DNA of 8,193 nucleotides from CAG-791 sp045117315 (GTDB taxonomy: Bacteria > Bacillota > Clostridia > Lachnospirales > Lachnospiraceae): contig JBGUNJ010000059.1 in assembly GCA_045117315.1 (NCBI GenBank), forward strand, positions 1-8,193, given 5' to 3'. The position numbers and the translations under genes are program-made. This document shows, one piece after another, positions 5,527 through 8,193 of this stretch; the first letter of the stretch is position 1; each line of letters starts with the position of its first letter. Below the pieces are notes generated by a model. It ran no database searches, was not told the origin of the DNA, and worked only from the letters and a program-made list of their open reading frames with translations.

Positions 5527-5647
5527 TTCATAAGGCAGACGTTCATAAGGGCAGATGTTCACAAGGCAGATGTTCATCAAGGCAGATGTTTATCAGGCAG
5601 ATATTCATCTATTAGACGTTCACAAGACAAATGTTCACCAGGTAAGG
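5526..5647. repeat. Eight tandem 15/16-bp repeats upstream of the PTS genes
   Basis: Units start at 5526, 5541, 5557, 5572, 5588, 5603, 5618 and 5633 and follow GTTCAYAAGGCAGAT, with two units (second and fourth) 16 bp long by one inserted base. The first five are nearly identical and the last three decay (the sixth reads ATTCATCTATTAGAC). The mixed 15/16 length rules out a coding repeat. The array fills most of the gap between the AraC-type gene and the glucitol PTS gene, where regulator sites would be expected. AraC proteins often bind direct repeats, but on helical spacing nearer 21 bp. Confidence 0.85.
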
Positions 5648-5674
5648 ATGATGTCGATGTCCCGCAAGTGCCCC

Positions 5675-5699
5675 TGTCCATGTTATATTTAAATGGACA
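5675..5699. promoter_or_regulatory. Inverted repeat in the PTS gene leader
   Basis: TGTCCAT and ATGGACA form perfect 7-bp arms around an A/T-rich 11-base centre (GTTATATTTAA), ending 28 bases before the IICBC start codon. The centre contains a TTATAT that could be a -10 element overlapped by the arms. As DNA this is an operator candidate; as RNA it would be a 7-bp hairpin. No T-tract follows. Confidence 0.45.
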
Positions 5700-5727
5700 A
5701 AGATTCGTTCACACCCGGAGGTTCTGA

Positions 5728-7716
5728 ATGTTTTTTGTAAATCTCTTCAGTAATATTATCGATGCGGGTACTTTGCAGCTGGTTCAGTGGGTGACACAGC
5801 TGCTCCCGCAGATCTTTCTGTTCCTGATCCTTCTCAACGCCGTCACCAGGCTGGTCGGACGCTCACGCGTCGAGAAACTGGCTGTCCGGTGCGGTTCCAA
5901 CCCCCTGCTGCGATATCTGGTATTGCCCTTTTTGTCTGCAGTTATTCTGGGAAATCCCATGGCAATCTCTATGGGGCGCTATCTCCCAGAGGAGTACAAG
6001 CCCGCCTATTTTGCGTCCGCAAGCTATCACTGCCACACCAACAGCGGTATTTTCCAGCATATCAATCCTGCGGAGCTGTTTCTCTGGCTCGGGATCGCCA
6101 ACGGAGTCCTCGGGCGCGGGCTGAATCTCTTTCCGCTTGCGGTCCGTTACCTGTGCGCCGGCCTGGTCGCCAATTTTATCTCCGGATATGCCACAGAAAT
6201 CATCACCCGCAGGCTTGAAAAAAAGCAGCACATCCGCCTCGCAGTGACTCTGGATCTTCTGCGGTCGCAGAACAGCGGCAGAGTTAATGAGGGAAACAGT
6301 GAAAACAGTGGAAACAGTGACCAGAGTAATTCCGGAAAAAAGGACGCTGACTCTGCCAATCAGGCTGATCCGCCGCAGCAGACCACTGTTCCGGCAGCCT
6401 CTGCTCTGCAGGACATCCAAAATGCAGACCAGGCTGTCCCGCAGCAGCAGGCCTCTGACCAGGCAGACTTGCTGCTGCATTCCGCAGATCAGGCAGTCCT
6501 GCCACGGCAGAACGCAGATCAGGCAGTCCCCGCTCTGCAGGACACTGATCCCGCAGATCCTCCTTATCACAGTATTACAATTACACGGGGAGACGGGGGC
6601 TACGGCGGTCCTGTGACCGTGACTCCCACCAAAGACCGCCATATCGTCCTCTATATGACCGGGGGAGGAATAGAGCCTGAACCGCTCGAAAAGATCATCG
6701 CTCTTTCCGGTATGACCGCCGTCAACGGAAATCTGGAGACCTGTCCTGACGAAAAAGTAGCCCTCGCTATCATCGACTGCGGCGGCACCCTGCGGTGCGG
6801 CATCTATCCCGGTAAGGGGATTCCTACCCTCAACCTTCTCGCGACAGGAAAGAGCGGCCCCCTGGCAAAGTACATGACGAAGGATTTATATGTCTCCGCA
6901 GTCACCTCCGGCCAGGTTTCTCCCGCCTTTCAAAACGCTGCGGCCGGAGCATCACATAACCATATAGATGCTGTTCCGTTAAGCGCAGCAGAGACGGCCT
7001 CGAAAGATATGCCCATAGCAGATATGCCCGCGGCAGATATGTCCATGCCTGAGATGTCTGCAGCAGATATAACCGCGGAAAAGGCGCCCGCGAATGATAT
7101 GTCCGCGTCAGAAGCTGCCGGTGCAGGCTTTTCCTCATCCCAAAAAGAAAGCTCTGTTTCCCGAAGCGGCAGTCAGTCCCATCACCTGTATCGCAGGATT
7201 CTGGAACCCGTTTCTTTCATCAGCAAAGTGATCAGTATTTTTCATCAGTCAGCGAGGGACGCCGTCAGGACCTGCCTGGACATGCTGCTCCCCTTTATGG
7301 GCTTTGCCGCCCTCTTTATCGGTATCTGCCGCGGCTCCGGCCTGACTGAATTTCTCGCGGAGCTCATCAAACCCATGGGCGGAAGTCTGCCCGGTCTTTT
7401 CCTGATCGGTATCCTCTGCTCCGTCCCGGGCCTCAGCGCCATCCTGGGAGCCGGGGCTGTCGCCGCCCAGATTTTTTCAACTGTTACCGGAGATCTGATC
7501 CTGTCGGGCAGCATCGCTCCCGCTCTGGCTCTGCCTGCCCTGTTCGCCATCAACTGCCAGTGCGCATGCGACTTCATCCCTGTCGGACTGGGCATGATGG
7601 AATCGAAGCCTGAGACCATGCAGCTGGGCGTCACCTCCGTCACGCTGTCCCGGTTTGCGACCGGCTGGATCAGAATCCTCGTTGCCCTGGTCTTCAGCAT
7701 AGGGCTGTACAGGTGA
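5728..7716 (+). CDS. srlA-srlE: Fused glucitol/sorbitol PTS IIC-IIBC membrane transporter
   Basis: The 662-residue protein joins two subunits that are separate in Escherichia coli. Residues 1-170 match SrlA (IIC), with LLLNAVTRLVGRSRVEKLA-type text near 34-52, GNPMAISMGRYLPEEYKPAY (75-94) and SYHCHTNSGIFQHINPAELF (99-118). Residues about 282-395 match the IIB part of SrlE, including AIIDCGGTLRCGIYP (347-361) and ATGKSGPLAKY (372-382); one of Cys351/Cys357 is the phosphorylated residue. Residues about 488-662 match the IIC part of SrlE, with ALPALFAIN and CDFIPVGLGM (614-623). Two low-complexity linkers (about 178-280 and 401-487) connect them. It would bring glucitol or a related hexitol across the membrane and phosphorylate it. 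GGAGG lies six bases before the ATG. The IIA gene follows 343 bp later. Fusion by sequencing error is unlikely because the frame continues through both linkers. Confidence 0.93.
   Translation: MFFVNLFSNIIDAGTLQLVQWVTQLLPQIFLFLILLNAVTRLVGRSRVEKLAVRCGSNPLLRYLVLPFLSAVILGNPMAISMGRYLPEEYKPAYFASASYHCHTNSGIFQHINPAELFLWLGIANGVLGRGLNLFPLAVRYLCAGLVANFISGYATEIITRRLEKKQHIRLAVTLDLLRSQNSGRVNEGNSENSGNSDQSNSGKKDADSANQADPPQQTTVPAASALQDIQNADQAVPQQQASDQADLLLHSADQAVLPRQNADQAVPALQDTDPADPPYHSITITRGDGGYGGPVTVTPTKDRHIVLYMTGGGIEPEPLEKIIALSGMTAVNGNLETCPDEKVALAIIDCGGTLRCGIYPGKGIPTLNLLATGKSGPLAKYMTKDLYVSAVTSGQVSPAFQNAAAGASHNHIDAVPLSAAETASKDMPIADMPAADMSMPEMSAADITAEKAPANDMSASEAAGAGFSSSQKESSVSRSGSQSHHLYRRILEPVSFISKVISIFHQSARDAVRTCLDMLLPFMGFAALFIGICRGSGLTEFLAELIKPMGGSLPGLFLIGILCSVPGLSAILGAGAVAAQIFSTVTGDLILSGSIAPALALPALFAINCQCACDFIPVGLGMMESKPETMQLGVTSVTLSRFATGWIRILVALVFSIGLYR
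6421..6561. repeat. Repetitive ADQAV linker in the PTS protein
   Basis: Residues about 232-278 repeat the motif (N/S)ADQAV-x-x-x-Q: NADQAVPQQQ, SDQADLLL, SADQAVLPRQ, NADQAVPALQ, DTDPADPP. The DNA repeats GCAGAYCAGGCNGT accordingly. Gln, Ala and Asp dominate, without hydrophobic helices, so it is most likely a disordered cytoplasmic tether between the first IIC part and the IIB domain. It is preceded by an Asn/Ser/Gly-rich stretch (182-203). Confidence 0.75.
7003..7116. repeat. Repetitive ADM/ASE linker before the second IIC part
   Basis: Residues about 426-463 are built from short repeats (KDMPIADMPAADMSMPEM, then AADITAEKAPANDMSASEA), with DNA repeats of GCAGATATG-NCC type. It is acidic, Met-rich and probably disordered. 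E. coli SrlE has only a short spacer at this position, so this is an expansion that frees the IIB domain from the membrane part. Confidence 0.7.
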
Positions 7717-7745
7717 CAAAGTCTCCCGCTTTGTGAAGCTTCACA
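7716..7745. repeat. Hairpin and palindrome just after the PTS IICBC gene
   Basis: ACAAAG (7716-7721) pairs with CTTTGT (7729-7734), and TGTGAAGCTTCACA (7732-7745) is a perfect 14-bp palindrome overlapping it. The two structures are mutually exclusive in RNA. No T-tract follows, so this is not an obvious terminator. TGTGA..TCACA resembles a CRP-type site, but without the normal 6-base spacer. Confidence 0.5.
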
Positions 7746-7800
7746 CGATCTGAAGCCCGCCGTCACCCGCAGTCACGAGAACAAACCGGTTTTTTTCAAT

Positions 7801-7878
7801 ATCCTCCTGCGGCATCCTTTTAATCCTCCTGCGCCATCCTTTTAATCCTCCTGCAGCATCCTTTTAATCCTCCTGCGG
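7801..7878. repeat. 22-bp tandem array carrying anti-Shine-Dalgarno sequence
   Basis: Three full 22-bp units (7801-7822, 7823-7844, 7845-7866) and a 12-base partial (7867-7878) each begin ATCCTCCTGCG/A and end CATCCTTTTA. Units differ only at two adjacent positions. Forward strand: each unit carries ATCCTCCT, complementary to a ribosome binding site. Reverse strand: each full unit contains AGGAGGATTAAAAGGATG or a close form, a ribosome binding site nine bases before an ATG; two of these open a 5-codon frame ending in TAA, and the one in the first unit opens a 24-codon frame ending at 7741. Confidence 0.85.
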
Positions 7879-7882
7879 ACAC

Positions 7883-7896
7883 TTGATTTCCATCAG
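7883..7896. promoter_or_regulatory. FNR-type site candidate upstream of the IIA gene
   Basis: TTGAT-TTCC-ATCAG matches the FNR consensus TTGAT-N4-ATCAA at nine of ten specified bases. It lies 24 bases before the weak promoter candidate at 7920-7946. Such a motif can occur by chance, and the regulator in this window lacks FNR-type recognition residues. Confidence 0.3.
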
Positions 7897-7919
7897 GCAG
7901 AAAAACATTGCATTAATAG

Positions 7920-7946
7920 ATGACAGGCAAACTGTTATCATACAAT
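7920..7946 (+). promoter_or_regulatory. Weak promoter candidate for the IIA gene
   Basis: ATGACA (7920-7925) and TACAAT (7941-7946) each differ by one base from consensus, but their 15-base spacing is short. A transcript from here would exclude the 22-bp array, whereas read-through from the IICBC gene would include it. Confidence 0.25.
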
Positions 7947-8059
7947 CATCAAAGAGAGAACAACATAAATTCAATCAAAAACAAAACCGGAAAACAGGCA
8001 GACCGCCAAATAACAAAAAACAGAACAACAGAAAAGCAATTTAAAGGAGGATATTTGAA

Positions 8060-8193
8060 ATGAAGGTTATCTATGAGAATCAGGTCAAGGCAGCAGGCGA
8101 GTGTGTAGAAGAGTTCAAGGATGCAGGAATGTTCATTATCTTCGGCGAGAATGCTCCCGATGAGATCAAGGATTACTGCTACAGCGTCAGCGT
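8060..8193 (+). CDS. srlB: PTS glucitol/sorbitol IIA component, partial (start)
   Basis: The first 44 codons (MKVIYENQVKAAGECVEE…, then MFIIFGENAPDEIKDYCYSVS) match the start of the SrlB/GutB family in both order and spacing: a short first strand, the FxEGAP-like FGENAPDE turn and a D/EYCY stretch. IIA is the soluble protein that takes phosphate from HPr and hands it to the IIB domain; its active histidine would lie beyond the window. A strong AGGAGG (8045-8050) lies nine bases before the ATG. The gene completes the set with the fused IICBC protein. Only about a third of the protein is visible, so integrity cannot be judged. Confidence 0.85.
   Translation, partial: MKVIYENQVKAAGECVEEFKDAGMFIIFGENAPDEIKDYCYSVS

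Larger units (their letters stand above)
7717..8059. other. Long gap between the IICBC and IIA genes
   Basis: This 343-bp gap is large for genes of one PTS. It contains the palindrome at 7732-7745, AAACCGGTTTTTTT at 7784-7797 (a T run without a usable stem), the 22-bp array at 7801-7878, an FNR-like half-palindrome at 7883-7896, a weak promoter candidate at 7920-7946 and an A/C-rich leader (about 7950-8040) almost free of T. No protein gene is supported on the forward strand. On the reverse strand only repeat-derived mini-frames occur. Confidence 0.6.

Noticed and set aside
5526..5647. CRISPR array
   Set aside because: The units are 15-16 bp and directly adjacent, with no unique spacers and no cas genes.
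5863..6642. Reverse frame opposite the PTS protein, and a forward frame at 6287-6616
   Set aside because: Both are shadows of the PTS coding frame; their repeat-like text simply mirrors the repetitive linker.
7784..7797. AAACCGGTTTTTTT as terminator of the PTS gene
   Set aside because: The palindrome has no loop and cannot form a normal terminator stem; no longer pairing with upstream sequence was found.

Overview
The window looks like a chromosome segment from an anaerobic Firmicute, most probably a Clostridia/Lachnospiraceae-type gut organism. The reasons are strong AGGAGG-type ribosome binding sites, a GC content that looks near 50 percent, an oxygen-sensitive hybrid-cluster (Hcp) module, a YkuK-family protein and a glucitol/sorbitol PTS. 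This assignment is inference from gene content; no 16S or other marker is present.

Layout. Positions 1-136 hold what looks like the end of an IS21-type insertion sequence (three 19-bp direct repeats) lying in the start of a reverse-strand reading frame that has a good ribosome binding site. Positions 221-1085 hold a reverse-strand YkuK/DUF458 gene with its terminator and a candidate promoter, followed by two more reverse-strand terminator hairpins. Positions 1176-4507 form a nitrosative-stress module: a reverse-strand CRP/FNR-type regulator, a divergent control region with a palindrome and an 18-bp tandem array, then a forward pair made of a ferredoxin-like iron-sulfur protein and hcp, ending in a hairpin. 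Positions 4533-5507 hold an AraC-family regulator whose 5' end has no convincing start and overlaps what looks like the 3' end of an older reverse-strand gene with its own terminator. Positions 5728-8193 hold a glucitol/sorbitol PTS: one protein joining the SrlA-type IIC and SrlE-type IIBC parts through two low-complexity linkers, a 343-bp gap, then the start of the IIA gene, cut by the window edge.

How the genes work together. The regulator at 1176-1835 probably senses nitric oxide or redox state and controls the ferredoxin-hcp pair, with the ferredoxin-like protein supplying electrons to Hcp. The AraC protein is placed to control the sorbitol PTS genes. The fused IICBC membrane protein and the IIA protein would together import and phosphorylate a hexitol.

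The most unusual feature is how many short tandem repeats there are, each with a different unit: 18 bp (1943-1996), 9 bp in frame (2322-2348), 13 bp (4499-4550), 15/16 bp in eight copies (5526-5647) and 22 bp (7801-7878), plus repetitive linkers inside the PTS protein. The 22-bp array lies in the leader of the IIA gene, and its forward strand carries repeated anti-Shine-Dalgarno sequence. No CRISPR array, rRNA, tRNA or phage gene was seen.
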